From positions 62,001 through 126,000 of the forward strand of contig DDTQ01000011.1 of NCBI GenBank assembly GCA_002344125.1: DNA of 64,000 bases, read 5' to 3'. The stretch is from Ignavibacteria bacterium UBA2360. GTDB lineage: Bacteria; Bacteroidota; Ignavibacteria; Tepidaquicellales; OLB5. How positions within the stretch are numbered: position 1 is the first letter of the stretch; the number at the start of each line of letters is the position of its first letter. The notes beneath the pieces were generated by a model. That model did no database searches, was not told the DNA's origin, and saw only the letters and a list, made by a program, of their open reading frames with translations. The position numbers and the translations under genes were made by a program. Below are positions 52,185 through 62,308 of the stretch, piece after piece.

Positions 52185-53447
52185 TTGAAGAAATTATTAG
52201 CACTAATACTATTTTCACTTTCAACAGCAGTATTTGCGCAGCAAAAACTGCTTGTACCCATGGATGTTTACTCGCAAACTGACCATCTAAAAGCATATGG
52301 AATAGCCTACCGTCATTTGCTTGGGGGTAAGGAGCTTGACTGGCTACTCAATTACAGGGGCGGCTCTTTTATGTATGATTACACCGCAGAAATTGCCGCG
52401 GAATGTGTTGCTAAAAATGTGAGCTATGAGCTGCTTTCAGGCACACAAGCAGCGCAGCTTTATGCAGAAGTGCAGGATGAGAACAATAATATGGATATTG
52501 TAAGACTGGAAAAGGTCGCGAAGATAGCTGTATATGTTCCGCCTAACGCGTTACCCTGGGATGACGCTGTTCAGCTTGCGCTGGATTATGTTGAAATTCC
52601 TTACGATAAAGTTTGGGATGAAGAAGTACTGAACGGTAAACTGAAGGATTACGATTGGATACATCTGCATCATGAAGATTTTACGGGTCAGTACGGCAAA
52701 TTCTTTGCCGCCTTCGGCTCTTCTGCGTGGTATTTAACCCAGAAGCAGACCAATGAAGATATGGCAAAAAAAATGGGCTTCGGGAAAGTATCTGAGCTTA
52801 AACTTGCGGTGGTAAAGAAATTAAGAGAGTATGTATCGGGCGGCGGGTTCTTATTCACAATGTGTTCAGGCACTACAACCCCTGATATCGCGCTTGCTTC
52901 GCAATACACTGATATATGCGATGTAATGTATGATGGAGACCCGGTAGATCCCAACGCGAACAGCAAACTCGATTATTCTGAGTGCATGGTATTTCACAAT
53001 TTCCAGATACAATTGAATCCGTATGTTTATGAGTATTCTGATATTGATATAACCGATGCTGAATTAATGGCGGGTCAATACAATGATTACTTCACCCTGT
53101 TTGATTTTTCCGCTAAAATAGACCCGGTGCCAACAATGCTTATACAGTGCCATACGGCAGCAATTAAGGGTTTCCTTGGACAGGAGTCGGGCTTCAGGGA
53201 GGAGTTGATCAAGCCAAGCATGACTATTTTGGCTAAGAACGAAGGGACTAACTGGGTGCGATATGTACACGGCAATTTTGGTCGAGGCACATTTACATTA
53301 TATGGCGGCCATGACCCGGAAGATTACCAGCATGCAGTTGGCGATCCTAAAACGGACCTGGCTGAGCACAAAAATTCACCCGGTTACAGACTTATTCTAA
53401 ATAACGTACTTTTCCCTGCGGCAAAGAAGAAGAAGATGAAGACTTAA
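52185..53447 (+). CDS. Exported amidotransferase-like protein (often labelled asparagine synthetase B)
   Basis: The frame is open from TTG 52176; the TTG at 52185 gives the better signal peptide (MKKLLALILFSLSTAVFAQQ) and 420 residues. The protein has LDWLLNYRGGSFMYDYT near 50 and a class I glutamine amidotransferase-like middle part: YVPPNALPWDDAVQLALDYV, DWIHLHHEDFTGQYGKFF and YVSGGGFLFTMCSGTTTPDI, whose Cys may correspond to a nucleophile elbow. The C-terminus has GNFGRGTFTLYGGHDPEDYQ. As I recall, homologues in Bacteroidota are labelled asparagine synthetase B, but none of the AsnB synthetase motifs is seen. The function is unclear. Confidence 0.72.
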   Translation: MKKLLALILFSLSTAVFAQQKLLVPMDVYSQTDHLKAYGIAYRHLLGGKELDWLLNYRGGSFMYDYTAEIAAECVAKNVSYELLSGTQAAQLYAEVQDENNNMDIVRLEKVAKIAVYVPPNALPWDDAVQLALDYVEIPYDKVWDEEVLNGKLKDYDWIHLHHEDFTGQYGKFFAAFGSSAWYLTQKQTNEDMAKKMGFGKVSELKLAVVKKLREYVSGGGFLFTMCSGTTTPDIALASQYTDICDVMYDGDPVDPNANSKLDYSECMVFHNFQIQLNPYVYEYSDIDITDAELMAGQYNDYFTLFDFSAKIDPVPTMLIQCHTAAIKGFLGQESGFREELIKPSMTILAKNEGTNWVRYVHGNFGRGTFTLYGGHDPEDYQHAVGDPKTDLAEHKNSPGYRLILNNVLFPAAKKKKMKT

Positions 53448-53493
53448 ATATCTTCCTGAACTGGAGTTGGGGAAGCTATCCAAGATCATGATA

Positions 53494-53525
53494 AAAAAAA
53501 GCAGAGTATTGACTCTGCTTTTTTA
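53494..53525 (+). terminator. Bidirectional terminator in the convergent gap
   Basis: The stem agcagagt / actctgct with a four-base loop, an A-run on the left and a T-run on the right. Confidence 0.88.
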
Positions 53526-53546
53526 GTTTAGAAAAAACGAATTGAT

Positions 53547-54017
53547 CTACTTCAATTCTTTTTTGCTGCCTTTATTCTTTTTGCCTTTGTGTTTTTTATT
53601 TTTGTGTTTTTCTTTCATTTCCTTTTTGTGGGTTTCCCAAAGCTGCTGCTGGTTTGCGTCAAGTACTGAATTGATCTGAGTTTTCCCGGCTTCACGAATG
53701 GCTTTCATCTTATCTCTTCTTGCGGTTTTATCCTGGTCGTTCTTTGATGATTCCCAAACCGATTTCATTTCTTTTGACTGCGAGAGTACTATATCGTAGA
53801 TCTGTTTGTGCTGGTCATCTGTAAGCGATAGCTTTTCTTTCATTTTATCAGCTCGTTTTTGGGCGCGTTCTTCGGGGGTTTTGCGCTGCTTCTTTTCACT
53901 TTTATCCTGCTGTGAATACGTATTGCTTACTGAAAACAAAAGCGCTGCCAGAAGTAAAACCAGGCTTAACAAATTAAACTTGGCGATACCCCTGTTTAAA
54001 ATTTGAGTTTTATTCAT
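53547..54017 (-). CDS. Spy/CpxP-like (LTxxQ) periplasmic protein
   Basis: A 156-residue protein with a signal peptide (SLVLLLAALLFSVSNTYSQ, cleavage near residue 35). The mature part is helical and highly charged. It has the LTxxQ-type motif LSLTDDQHKQIYDI and a second half-motif INSVLDANQQQLWETHKKEM, followed by a Lys-rich tail of about 30 residues (HKNKKHKGKKNKGSKK). Spy/CpxP proteins are stress-related periplasmic chaperones or metal sensors. It stands alone. Confidence 0.78.
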   Translation of the reverse strand: MNKTQILNRGIAKFNLLSLVLLLAALLFSVSNTYSQQDKSEKKQRKTPEERAQKRADKMKEKLSLTDDQHKQIYDIVLSQSKEMKSVWESSKNDQDKTARRDKMKAIREAGKTQINSVLDANQQQLWETHKKEMKEKHKNKKHKGKKNKGSKKELK

Positions 54018-54142
54018 GTATTTTTTGTAATTTAGATTAATATAAAAGACTTTAAGTGTCTCTTGTAGAATAAGACAAATAAACTCACAAAAAAGTTTAA
54101 CCTAAAAGGCTGCATTTACATTCATTTACATTTGTAACAACG

Positions 54143-56983
54143 TTAATCTCTGTAACAGATAGACTTATACGGACAGTATTTACAATGGTCTGTATCTTTT
54201 GTTTGGGTAAACGGGGTTTCTTTATCAAATATTTTGATCAATAACTGCTCTAAATTCATTTCAAATAGTTCTTTCTTTTGAGGGGTAATTGGTTCTTCTT
54301 CAAACCAGAAAATTCCTCCGGATATTTTCTTTAAAGGATAAATACCGACACATAATTTTGAATTTTTTTCTGTATGCAAAAACAGCGAGGCGTAAAACAG
54401 CTGCTGAAAGTTCTCTTTGAATTTTATATCACTGAAAATCTTTTCAATATGCTCTGCATCAGAAACCTTTGAAGATTGCCGCGCTGTATCTACAGTACCG
54501 GTTTTATAATCGATGATCCGGGTAATACCATCTTTAATTTCAACTCTATCAAGCCTTCCGTAAAGATTTACCTCATACGCAACACCGCCTGCTGTTATGG
54601 TTACTGTTTTTTTCGCGTCATTTTCAAGCTGATGTATTTTGAAAGGAGCCCGGGCTTTATCGTTCATCAGAACATTAACGATAAGTTTTTTTATCACGCT
54701 TTTATAAAGCAGGTTTTTTCCACGGGTAAGCTTAGAAAACTCACTGTATTCTGATAGTTCGCTGCAGGCTTGTTTCCACAGGTCATCATATGCGCTGCTT
54801 AAATAATTAATTTTACCCTCAACAATTTCGGGTGATAGTTCTTTGCCAACATCATCCCTGTAAATTATATCCATGAGCTGGTGAAAAATATTGCCGAAGG
54901 CGGCCGCCGAAAAATATTCTTCAACCTCATCCTCTTCTTTCAGCCCGGCGGCCTTTTTGAAATAGAATTGAAGCGGGCAGTTTATGTATGTGCTGAGTGT
55001 AGTTGACGAGAACTGCTTTTGGTTCTTCAGAATATCAAGTACTTCCTGAGTTTTGTGGATTGTGATCTCTTTCCTTTTGGGAAGTTCGATATCACCTTCA
55101 AGCAGCAGGCTTTGGAAGCTTATGTTATCATTTGCCGGGGCAAGTTCATCTTCAAGCTGCATAATGAACCGGCTCTTTTCGCCTGATGAAATTACCCCTG
55201 TTTCTGTGTTATATATTAAGGTCACATTTTTTGCCTTCTGCAGAAGCCTGTAGAAATAATACGCATAGTCAGCTTCGGTATCCTCGCTTACAGGCAATTT
55301 GAATGCCCGCTTGAGCGCGTAGGGTATGAATGAGGAAGTATTCATTTCAGCCGGCAGTATTCCTTCATTTACGGAGAGAATGAATACATTTTCAAAATCA
55401 AGCGACCTGGCTTCCAGCATACCCATTATTTGCAGACCCGCAAGCGGTTCTCCCGAAAACGGGACCTTTATCCTCTTAGCGTTTTCCAGAAGAATATTCC
55501 AGAAAGTTTCCTTTTCAATTTCCGCAGTATATTTATCCAGAATATCTTTAATGCGGTTAAGTTCAATGGATGCTTTATTCAGGAATTCCCTTTCGTAAAC
55601 AGTTGAATGACCGCTTCGGGCAGAAATTGCCGGTAATTTTTCCATAACAACTGAAAGATTGCTGAAAGCTTCACCGGCAGTATCTGCTGACCTGAAAATA
55701 GACGCGGCTATTTCCGGTGATCCGTTGAGCATGCTTTCGATGTACTTAGATGATGCGTAGATTACATTACGTTTATTAATATCATTAACCGCTTCAGCAA
55801 TCGCGGCAGGCGCAGTTTCTCTGATATAAGGATGAAGCAGCACACTTATGATATCTTTGTGATAGAATTGCGCTGAAGCCCCCGCTCCTTTACAGTTAAC
55901 ATCCAGATCCTTCAGCGCTTCCAGCAAACTGAATAGCAGAGAATTCTTAAATGAATAACCCATTGTAATATTTATGGCTTCGATATTACCCGGTATAGAG
56001 CGCAGCACGGGCAGCAGCAGGCTGTCATCAGGCAAGATGACCGCAGTTTTGCCGGCACTCTCTTTATTAATGCCTGCAAGCTCACTGCCAAGTACCTTGG
56101 CTTGAGAAACTTCAAGGGGTGAGCCTATAACTTTAATGTTCATACCTTTTTCCGCCAGCGTGTTCCCTATCCATTTTGGCTCACTAATCCCCAGGTTCAC
56201 AAAATTTTCTCTAAGGAATCTGCCAGATTCCTGAAGTTTGTCATCAATGTAATACTTGTCGGCATCCCAATAGATCTCAGCCTTGCCGGCACTAAGCAGA
56301 CCCCTGAAGATTCCTTCTTCGCATCTATTCAACTGGTTAAATCCGGCAAATACAATTTGTGCAAATCCTGATTGGAATGTGTTTGCTTTAACTTTTTCAT
56401 GAAGTCTTCTGTAAGCCATACCTTCATAGCAAATATTATTCGCCAAAAGGCGGTCACGGAACTTATGATATACCTTCCCGAGAATTTCCCATGTTTTTAT
56501 GAATTCATCCTGAAGCCCTGTTATATCCTTTTCAGAAAAGCTGTTCCAGAACCTGTAAAATTCATCAAGATCAGAAACGCTGAACTCGAAATCTTCTTCG
56601 ACCTTTTTATGTTCTTTCAGTATCCTGAAAAGGTAATTCGCATCGGCGAGGTTCTTATCAATTTCATCAAAATCGCGCAGGATAATTTCTCCCCATGGAT
56701 AGAACTTATCAAATGTAACATCAGCCGCAAACTCCTTGTAAACTTCATAAAGTTCAAAAATGAGCGTTAGGTCATCAGCAATCAGGAGTTCGGAGTTTTC
56801 CCTGATGAATTCGCTTATTCCGCAGGTAACCGGCGCCCACACGGGCGCAGCGATCCTTTCGGATATGTATTTTTTAAAATAAAGCCCCGCCCTGCGTGAT
56901 GGAAAAACTATCTGCAGCCCGGAAATTTCATTACCGTGTTTTTGGTGCAGCTCACCAGCCAGTATTTTTAAAAAAGGTCTCAA
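54143..56983 (-). CDS. addB: AddB-like helicase-nuclease subunit
   Basis: A 946-residue protein beginning at a TTG (MRPFLKILAGELHQKHGNEI). The N-terminal half is an inactivated superfamily I helicase (IVFPSRRAGLYFKKYI near 26, KTAVILPDDSLLLPVL). The C-terminal nuclease has LYGRLDRVEIKDG followed by TRIIDYKTGTVD, a PD-(D/E)XK core. Four Cys around it (STYINCPLQFYFKK, then DHCKYCPYKSIC) fit the AddB iron-sulfur cluster. The expected N-terminal Walker A motif is absent, as in Bacteroidota AddB. It starts 22 bases after addA on the same strand, so the two form one operon and complex for double-strand break resection. Confidence 0.85.
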   Translation of the reverse strand: MRPFLKILAGELHQKHGNEISGLQIVFPSRRAGLYFKKYISERIAAPVWAPVTCGISEFIRENSELLIADDLTLIFELYEVYKEFAADVTFDKFYPWGEIILRDFDEIDKNLADANYLFRILKEHKKVEEDFEFSVSDLDEFYRFWNSFSEKDITGLQDEFIKTWEILGKVYHKFRDRLLANNICYEGMAYRRLHEKVKANTFQSGFAQIVFAGFNQLNRCEEGIFRGLLSAGKAEIYWDADKYYIDDKLQESGRFLRENFVNLGISEPKWIGNTLAEKGMNIKVIGSPLEVSQAKVLGSELAGINKESAGKTAVILPDDSLLLPVLRSIPGNIEAINITMGYSFKNSLLFSLLEALKDLDVNCKGAGASAQFYHKDIISVLLHPYIRETAPAAIAEAVNDINKRNVIYASSKYIESMLNGSPEIAASIFRSADTAGEAFSNLSVVMEKLPAISARSGHSTVYEREFLNKASIELNRIKDILDKYTAEIEKETFWNILLENAKRIKVPFSGEPLAGLQIMGMLEARSLDFENVFILSVNEGILPAEMNTSSFIPYALKRAFKLPVSEDTEADYAYYFYRLLQKAKNVTLIYNTETGVISSGEKSRFIMQLEDELAPANDNISFQSLLLEGDIELPKRKEITIHKTQEVLDILKNQKQFSSTTLSTYINCPLQFYFKKAAGLKEEDEVEEYFSAAAFGNIFHQLMDIIYRDDVGKELSPEIVEGKINYLSSAYDDLWKQACSELSEYSEFSKLTRGKNLLYKSVIKKLIVNVLMNDKARAPFKIHQLENDAKKTVTITAGGVAYEVNLYGRLDRVEIKDGITRIIDYKTGTVDTARQSSKVSDAEHIEKIFSDIKFKENFQQLFYASLFLHTEKNSKLCVGIYPLKKISGGIFWFEEEPITPQKKELFEMNLEQLLIKIFDKETPFTQTKDTDHCKYCPYKSICYRD

Positions 56984-57005
56984 TTACAGTTTAATTTAGC
57001 TATGA

Positions 57006-60000
57006 TCATACTACTTCTTCAATTTGCAAATCGTTTAGATAGAACAAATTCATTTTTATTTGTTTAAAGCCCATTTCTGACAGGATATCACGATATGTTT
57101 TGACCTGCTCAATATGTTCCGGATTTCTTTTGCCTGATTTAAAATCAACTATCACTGCCCTGTCAGAATCGATAAGTACTTTATCGGGTCTGTAGATACT
57201 GCCATCGGGCAGAATTATCTCCCTTTCATTCATAACATTTTGAGGATCAAACCACTTCTTCACCTTATCATTGGCTAGAATATTTCTTAATTCTGCCTCT
57301 ATTTCAGGTATCTGTTTCTCTGTTATGAGTCCAGTAACAACTAACTTCCGGGCAGCCATTTGAATGCTTTCATCTGCTGAGCTATTCAGAAATGATAGCG
57401 CCTTATGTAAAATTATTCCCCGGTTTTTTAGTTCATTCAGCCGGGTTTTGGTTTCAGGCACAAAATTTTCAAATTCCGGTTTTAAAATTAACTTGTTAAC
57501 AATGTTACCTGAAGTCATTGCGCCAATTTTATATCCATTATACCCGGAGCCTGTTTCAGTCTTTTCGTTCACAACTTCCGGTGACCCGCTTTCATAGTTA
57601 TAATTTTGCGTATCAAAACCTTGGGAAAGCACAGGGCTGCCTGTTAACGAGCGGTAAATAACCTGTCCCGCGTTTAATGACTCCCTGCCTTTTTGTGGAA
57701 TACCAATAAACAACTTCTCTTCTGCGCGTGTAAAGGCGACATACATTAAATTCAGATTATCGAGGTAAGTTTGGGCGGCTTCCTCGTTGTAATCGCGGGC
57801 AAAGTATGAATCTCTAAGCGCGCTCGAGGCCTTAACAAAGTATGCAGAGAGAGTATCAAACGGCGGAGTATCTGAAGAAACCCACAGCATATTGCGGTTC
57901 GCATTCAGGCCGAATTCCCAATTCGCAAATGGTATAAAAACCACAGGGGCCTGCAGCCCTTTTGCTTTGTGTATGGTCATAACACGTATTGCGTCTTCGC
58001 CGGCGGGCACAATGATGGTATTTTCATGTTTGTTCTCTTCCCACCAGTTAATGAATCCGTAAACATCGCTGTTCTTTTCACCGGAATATTTCTTGAGGAC
58101 ATCAAGAAATCTGATGAGGTACGTATCGGCGGTATCGCCGAGACCGAACATCATAACCAGTTCCTCGGCAAGATCGTATATTCCCAAGCCGGAAAGTCTG
58201 CTGCTCACTTCAATATCATTGGGGTTTTGGAAAAAGTCACCGGGAATGAATTTCCTGAAAAGTGATCTGCTGATATCCTTTTTCAGATGATCTGTAAATA
58301 GTTCATTCAGATCCACGTTTTCATTACGGATGTAAACCAGGAAATTATATAATATCTCAGCCCTGGCTATGAGATTGTTACTTTCTACAATGAACTTAAA
58401 AATATTGATAAGTAACCTTACTTTAGGTGAATTGGTAAGCAGCAGTGAATCACTGGAAACAACCCTTAGGCGCGCATCTATCAATGCGTGCGCCGCTTCA
58501 ACGGCATCAGCGTTATTCCGTACCAGCACCATCATATCGCTTTGCCGGCAGCCTTTCTGCAGCAGGTGTTTCATATTTGAGATCATCGATTCAACAGAAA
58601 ACTCACGGGAAGTAACATCGCTTTCTTCATCGCCCTTAAAGAACTTGATATTCACATACCCGCCATCTGAAGAGCCTGCGGCACTTTGGATAATATCTTT
58701 GTACGATCTTGTAATAAGCTCAGCGAAGTCTTCAGGGGCTTCGGCTGCGCAAATTCCGGACGCGGTGCTGAAGAAATTATTATTAAACTCAATGATCCTT
58801 TTTTTGCTTCTGTAATTAACATCAAGGTTGTGTTCTTTGATAACTTCTCCAAACCCCGAAAGATCGCGCCGCACTTCTTCAAGCAGCAGTTTCATGTTGC
58901 CGTTGCGCCAGCGGTATATGGATTGCTTTACATCGCCTACTATCAGCGAAGCGTTATTTTCACTCAATGAATTTTCTATGAGGGGTAAAAAATTCCGCCA
59001 CTGAAATGTTGAGGTATCCTGAAATTCATCAATAAGGAAATTTCTGTAAAAACTGCCGACCTTTTCATAAATAAACGGGCTGGCATCACCGGAAATAACA
59101 TTCAGCAGCAGGTTATTTATATCAGATATGAGCAATACATTATTATCATCCCTGTATTTTTTAAGTTTACCGGTAAGATCTTTGAAGATGCCTGTAATAT
59201 AAATGGTTTTTATGAGCTGGGAGGCCGTGTTGTACTTAACGTAATTATTATCGTAGGCAGCAACTGCCTGCCGCAGCAGATCAAACAATCCTGCTTCAGC
59301 CGCGGGTCTTAGGGCCGGCTTTGAATTTTTACCGAACCACTTATTTATATCCGCAGCAGCATCGCGGGCTCTTTGACCGGGTTCATATTTGCCAATTACT
59401 ATATTATTGAGAAGGTAATTCATGAACCCCGCTTTCTTGTAGGGAAAGTCATCTATTACGAGGCTGTAAAGATCCAGCAAATTTCCCGCTTCAGCGGCAA
59501 ATTGTTTCATTCTGCCTTCAAAATCATTCTTGATGGCAAACAGGGTACCGATAAATTCTTTTAGTTTTACCCTCCCGCCCTTATCATCCGCAGAACCCGC
59601 TTTTAGCATGTATCTTTCAGAAAAGATCTCGCGCGCAAGTTCTTTTATCTTAAGATCAATTTTCCAGCCTTTCTCATCATCAATGCTGTAATAAATAAAA
59701 TCTTCGAGGAAGCCTGTCAGTTCTTCATCAATGCCCGCGTCGTCAAGCAGTTTATCGGTTATTTTTTCGAGAACTGCCTGCTGGTCAAGCTCTATGTTAT
59801 ACCCAAGCTGAAGTTTAAGCTCCCGCGCAAAAGACCTTATTACCCTGTGAAAGAAACTATCTATGGTTGAAACGGAAAAGTAAGAATATTTATGAAGTAT
59901 GTTTTTCAGAACGTGCGCTGAAGCAGTTTCGATGTTACCCTTAACACCCTCATTTATGAGTGTTTGTTTCAGTCCTTCCGCTTTGCCGCGTGAAAGCTCA

Positions 60001-60176
60001 GTAAGCGCTTCAACTATCCTTGATTTCATTTCCGCGGCAGATTTATTGGTAAAGGTTACCGCAAGCACGTTTTTAAACGACTCAGTATCATTTAAAACCA
60101 GTTTAAGGTATTCTTTAACCAGCGTATAGGTTTTACCTGATCCTGCCGAGGATCTGTATATGAGGAAATTATTCAT
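57006..60176 (-). CDS. addA: AddA/RecB-like helicase-nuclease subunit (UvrD family)
   Basis: A 1056-residue superfamily I DNA helicase with a C-terminal nuclease. Walker A is SSAGSGKTYTLV at residues 9-20, motif Ia is AVTFTNKSAAEMKSRI, motif II is FLIDEFQDTSTFQWR, QSIYRWRNG is motif III, VMTIHKAKGLQAPVVF is motif V and LMYVAFTRAEEKLF is motif VI. The nuclease has YRPDKVLIDSDRAVIVDFKS and EQVKTYRDIL (PD-(D/E)XK with QxxxY). It unwinds and trims broken DNA ends for RecA loading, with AddB downstream. Confidence 0.93.
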   Translation of the reverse strand: MNNFLIYRSSAGSGKTYTLVKEYLKLVLNDTESFKNVLAVTFTNKSAAEMKSRIVEALTELSRGKAEGLKQTLINEGVKGNIETASAHVLKNILHKYSYFSVSTIDSFFHRVIRSFARELKLQLGYNIELDQQAVLEKITDKLLDDAGIDEELTGFLEDFIYYSIDDEKGWKIDLKIKELAREIFSERYMLKAGSADDKGGRVKLKEFIGTLFAIKNDFEGRMKQFAAEAGNLLDLYSLVIDDFPYKKAGFMNYLLNNIVIGKYEPGQRARDAAADINKWFGKNSKPALRPAAEAGLFDLLRQAVAAYDNNYVKYNTASQLIKTIYITGIFKDLTGKLKKYRDDNNVLLISDINNLLLNVISGDASPFIYEKVGSFYRNFLIDEFQDTSTFQWRNFLPLIENSLSENNASLIVGDVKQSIYRWRNGNMKLLLEEVRRDLSGFGEVIKEHNLDVNYRSKKRIIEFNNNFFSTASGICAAEAPEDFAELITRSYKDIIQSAAGSSDGGYVNIKFFKGDEESDVTSREFSVESMISNMKHLLQKGCRQSDMMVLVRNNADAVEAAHALIDARLRVVSSDSLLLTNSPKVRLLINIFKFIVESNNLIARAEILYNFLVYIRNENVDLNELFTDHLKKDISRSLFRKFIPGDFFQNPNDIEVSSRLSGLGIYDLAEELVMMFGLGDTADTYLIRFLDVLKKYSGEKNSDVYGFINWWEENKHENTIIVPAGEDAIRVMTIHKAKGLQAPVVFIPFANWEFGLNANRNMLWVSSDTPPFDTLSAYFVKASSALRDSYFARDYNEEAAQTYLDNLNLMYVAFTRAEEKLFIGIPQKGRESLNAGQVIYRSLTGSPVLSQGFDTQNYNYESGSPEVVNEKTETGSGYNGYKIGAMTSGNIVNKLILKPEFENFVPETKTRLNELKNRGIILHKALSFLNSSADESIQMAARKLVVTGLITEKQIPEIEAELRNILANDKVKKWFDPQNVMNEREIILPDGSIYRPDKVLIDSDRAVIVDFKSGKRNPEHIEQVKTYRDILSEMGFKQIKMNLFYLNDLQIEEVV

Positions 60177-60245
60177 TTTGTGAATTAAAGATATAAAAAT
60201 GTAATTTCTAAAAACATGGGCAAAGAAAATATACCGCAGCGGGAA

Positions 60246-60280
60246 CGCTGTATGCGCTGTACACGCTGTATGCGCTGTAT
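60246..60280. repeat. Four 9-bp tandem repeats next to the S9 peptidase stop
   Basis: cgctgtatg, cgctgtaca, cgctgtatg and cgctgtat follow each other directly. The last unit touches the stop codon of the peptidase gene at 60280-60282. Confidence 0.85.
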
Positions 60281-62121
60281 CAGCTCTTCAGATGTTTTGC
60301 AAGGAATGATTCCATAGCCCTGTAAAAATCAAACTTATTCTCCTGATTCTGAAAACCATGCCCTTCATTATCTTTTACCATATATGGAACGTCGATTCCC
60401 CTCTTTTTCAATGCCTCAACCATTTGATCAGATTCGTTTATATTGACCCTTGGATCCATTTTACCCTGTGCTATAAATAGCGGAGCTTTCATTTTATCCA
60501 CATGGAATACAGGTGAATTCGATTCGAGCAGCTCTTTATCATTTTCAGGATGTCCTACCATTTCGTACAGCATTTCCAGGTACGGTTTCCAGTATGCAGG
60601 TATTGAATGCATGAACGTGAAGAGATTGCTGACACCGACGTAATCTACGCCTGCGGCATACAGATCAGGAGTGTACGCAAGACCCGCAAGTACAGCATAG
60701 CCGCCGTAACTTCCTCCATAAATCGCAATGCGTTTGGGGTCAGCTATGCCTTGACCGATCAGCCAATTCACCCCGTCTGTGATATCATCCTGCATAGTTT
60801 TTCCCCATTGCTTGAAGGAAGAATGCCAGAATTTTCTGCCGTATCCAACTGAACCGCGAAAATTCATTTGCAAAACGGCGTAACCGCGGTTCGCGAGAAA
60901 TTGTACTTCAGGATTAAAGCCCCAGTAATCTCTTGCCCATGGGCCCCCGTGCGGATTAATTACAACAGGCAGATTCTTGTGCTCTATGCCATTGGGCAAA
61001 GATAAATAACCGTTTATCTGCAATCCGTCTCTGCTTGTATAGGTAACGGGTTTCATCTGCGCCATTTCATCTTCATTTATCCATGGGCTAACATCGGCAA
61101 TTTTTGTGAGTTCATCCGTTATTTTATCATAGATATAATTCGCGCCAAGAGAGCGGTCGCTGTATGTGCGGATAATGAATTTTTCTTCATTGTCATCTTT
61201 ATCCGCTATAATTATTTCATATTTGCCCAGATCCTTTTCAAGCCTTGCATATATCTTTTCTGTTTCCTCATCAAGGTACACCCTTTCACGTTTCCATGTA
61301 TTGAAAGTAACAGCTGTTATCACTTTACGTTTCCTGCTGTATCCAAGCGAATATACATCCACATCGGGATGTTCATAAATGACTTCAAGTTCAGCGGCGT
61401 TTTTGATATCATATTTAATGATAGCATTCTTATCTCTGCCAATATTACTTGAAACATACAGGTATTTATTATCAAATGTAAAAAAGAGCGGGGTCAAACT
61501 TTCCTTAAAATTTGTGGTGTTAACAGTTTGCCACTCCTCTTTTTCATCTTCCCTGTACAACAGGCTTGTATTTACGCCATCGGCAGTAATAGCGGCGTGT
61601 ATCCTCCCGTTATGATCTGTAACCCAACCGGAAATATTCCCCGGGTTTTGGGCAGCCAAAACCATATCACCGGTTTCAAAATTCAGCCGGTACACGTCAA
61701 AAACTTCGGGTTTACGCCTGTTCATTTCGATCAGAATTTCCGTATCATAATCTTCAAGTTCATCAATTAGATTCGCTCTTACTCCATCAAACGGTGTGAG
61801 ATCTATGTTTGCGCGGTTGTTTATATTCACCGAAAAAAAGTGGAAATTTTCATCACCCGCGTTATCTCTCAGGTAAATGATGATATTATCATTACCCCAA
61901 AAGTATCCGCTAATATCACGCTCTTTGACATCGGTGAGCCTTTCGGCTTTATCATTGCCAATTTCCTGAACAAAAATGTTCAATCTTTCATTATATGGCG
62001 CAAGATAGGAAATGTATTTACCGTTTGGTGATATGAGGTAGCTTGTCTTTTCAGGATTTTTGAAGAAATCTTCTAAAGGGATAAGCCTGCTGTGTGGAGC
62101 TGATTTTTGTGAGTTTTTCAT
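60280..62121 (-). CDS. S9 family prolyl oligopeptidase-type serine peptidase
   Basis: A 613-residue enzyme with an N-terminal beta-propeller (about 20-350) and a C-terminal alpha/beta-hydrolase domain. The oxyanion region is VINPHGGPWARDYW near 388. The triad is Ser471 (YGGSYGGYA), Asp556 (GKMDPRVN) and His588 (DNEGHGFQN). No signal peptide is seen, so it is probably cytoplasmic; it hydrolyses short peptides or acyl-peptides (dipeptidyl or acylaminoacyl specificity cannot be set). It lies 103 bases upstream of addA on the same strand. Confidence 0.93.
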   Translation of the reverse strand: MKNSQKSAPHSRLIPLEDFFKNPEKTSYLISPNGKYISYLAPYNERLNIFVQEIGNDKAERLTDVKERDISGYFWGNDNIIIYLRDNAGDENFHFFSVNINNRANIDLTPFDGVRANLIDELEDYDTEILIEMNRRKPEVFDVYRLNFETGDMVLAAQNPGNISGWVTDHNGRIHAAITADGVNTSLLYREDEKEEWQTVNTTNFKESLTPLFFTFDNKYLYVSSNIGRDKNAIIKYDIKNAAELEVIYEHPDVDVYSLGYSRKRKVITAVTFNTWKRERVYLDEETEKIYARLEKDLGKYEIIIADKDDNEEKFIIRTYSDRSLGANYIYDKITDELTKIADVSPWINEDEMAQMKPVTYTSRDGLQINGYLSLPNGIEHKNLPVVINPHGGPWARDYWGFNPEVQFLANRGYAVLQMNFRGSVGYGRKFWHSSFKQWGKTMQDDITDGVNWLIGQGIADPKRIAIYGGSYGGYAVLAGLAYTPDLYAAGVDYVGVSNLFTFMHSIPAYWKPYLEMLYEMVGHPENDKELLESNSPVFHVDKMKAPLFIAQGKMDPRVNINESDQMVEALKKRGIDVPYMVKDNEGHGFQNQENKFDFYRAMESFLAKHLKS

Positions 62122-62308
62122 GAATTCTTAAGATTTTTATCAGTTAGTAATTGTTAACAAACTTAAGGAATTCTGCAATTATTAAGAAGTTAAAATTAAG
62201 TGTACTAAATTGAGCGTTGAAATGTGCTGCAATAATGTATTTCATGGTATTTACTTAGAATAATAATTAATTTCCGCACTCTAAAACTTTCATTCAAAAG
62301 CTAAAAAA

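Noticed and set aside
58369..58970. Plus-strand open frames of 148 and 94 residues
   Set aside because: They lie within addA in antisense and show no recognisable motif; AddA motifs cover both sides.
54143..60176. A novel nuclease-helicase defence system
   Set aside because: Both proteins carry the full motif sets of AddB and AddA and their normal gene order, so recombinational repair explains them.
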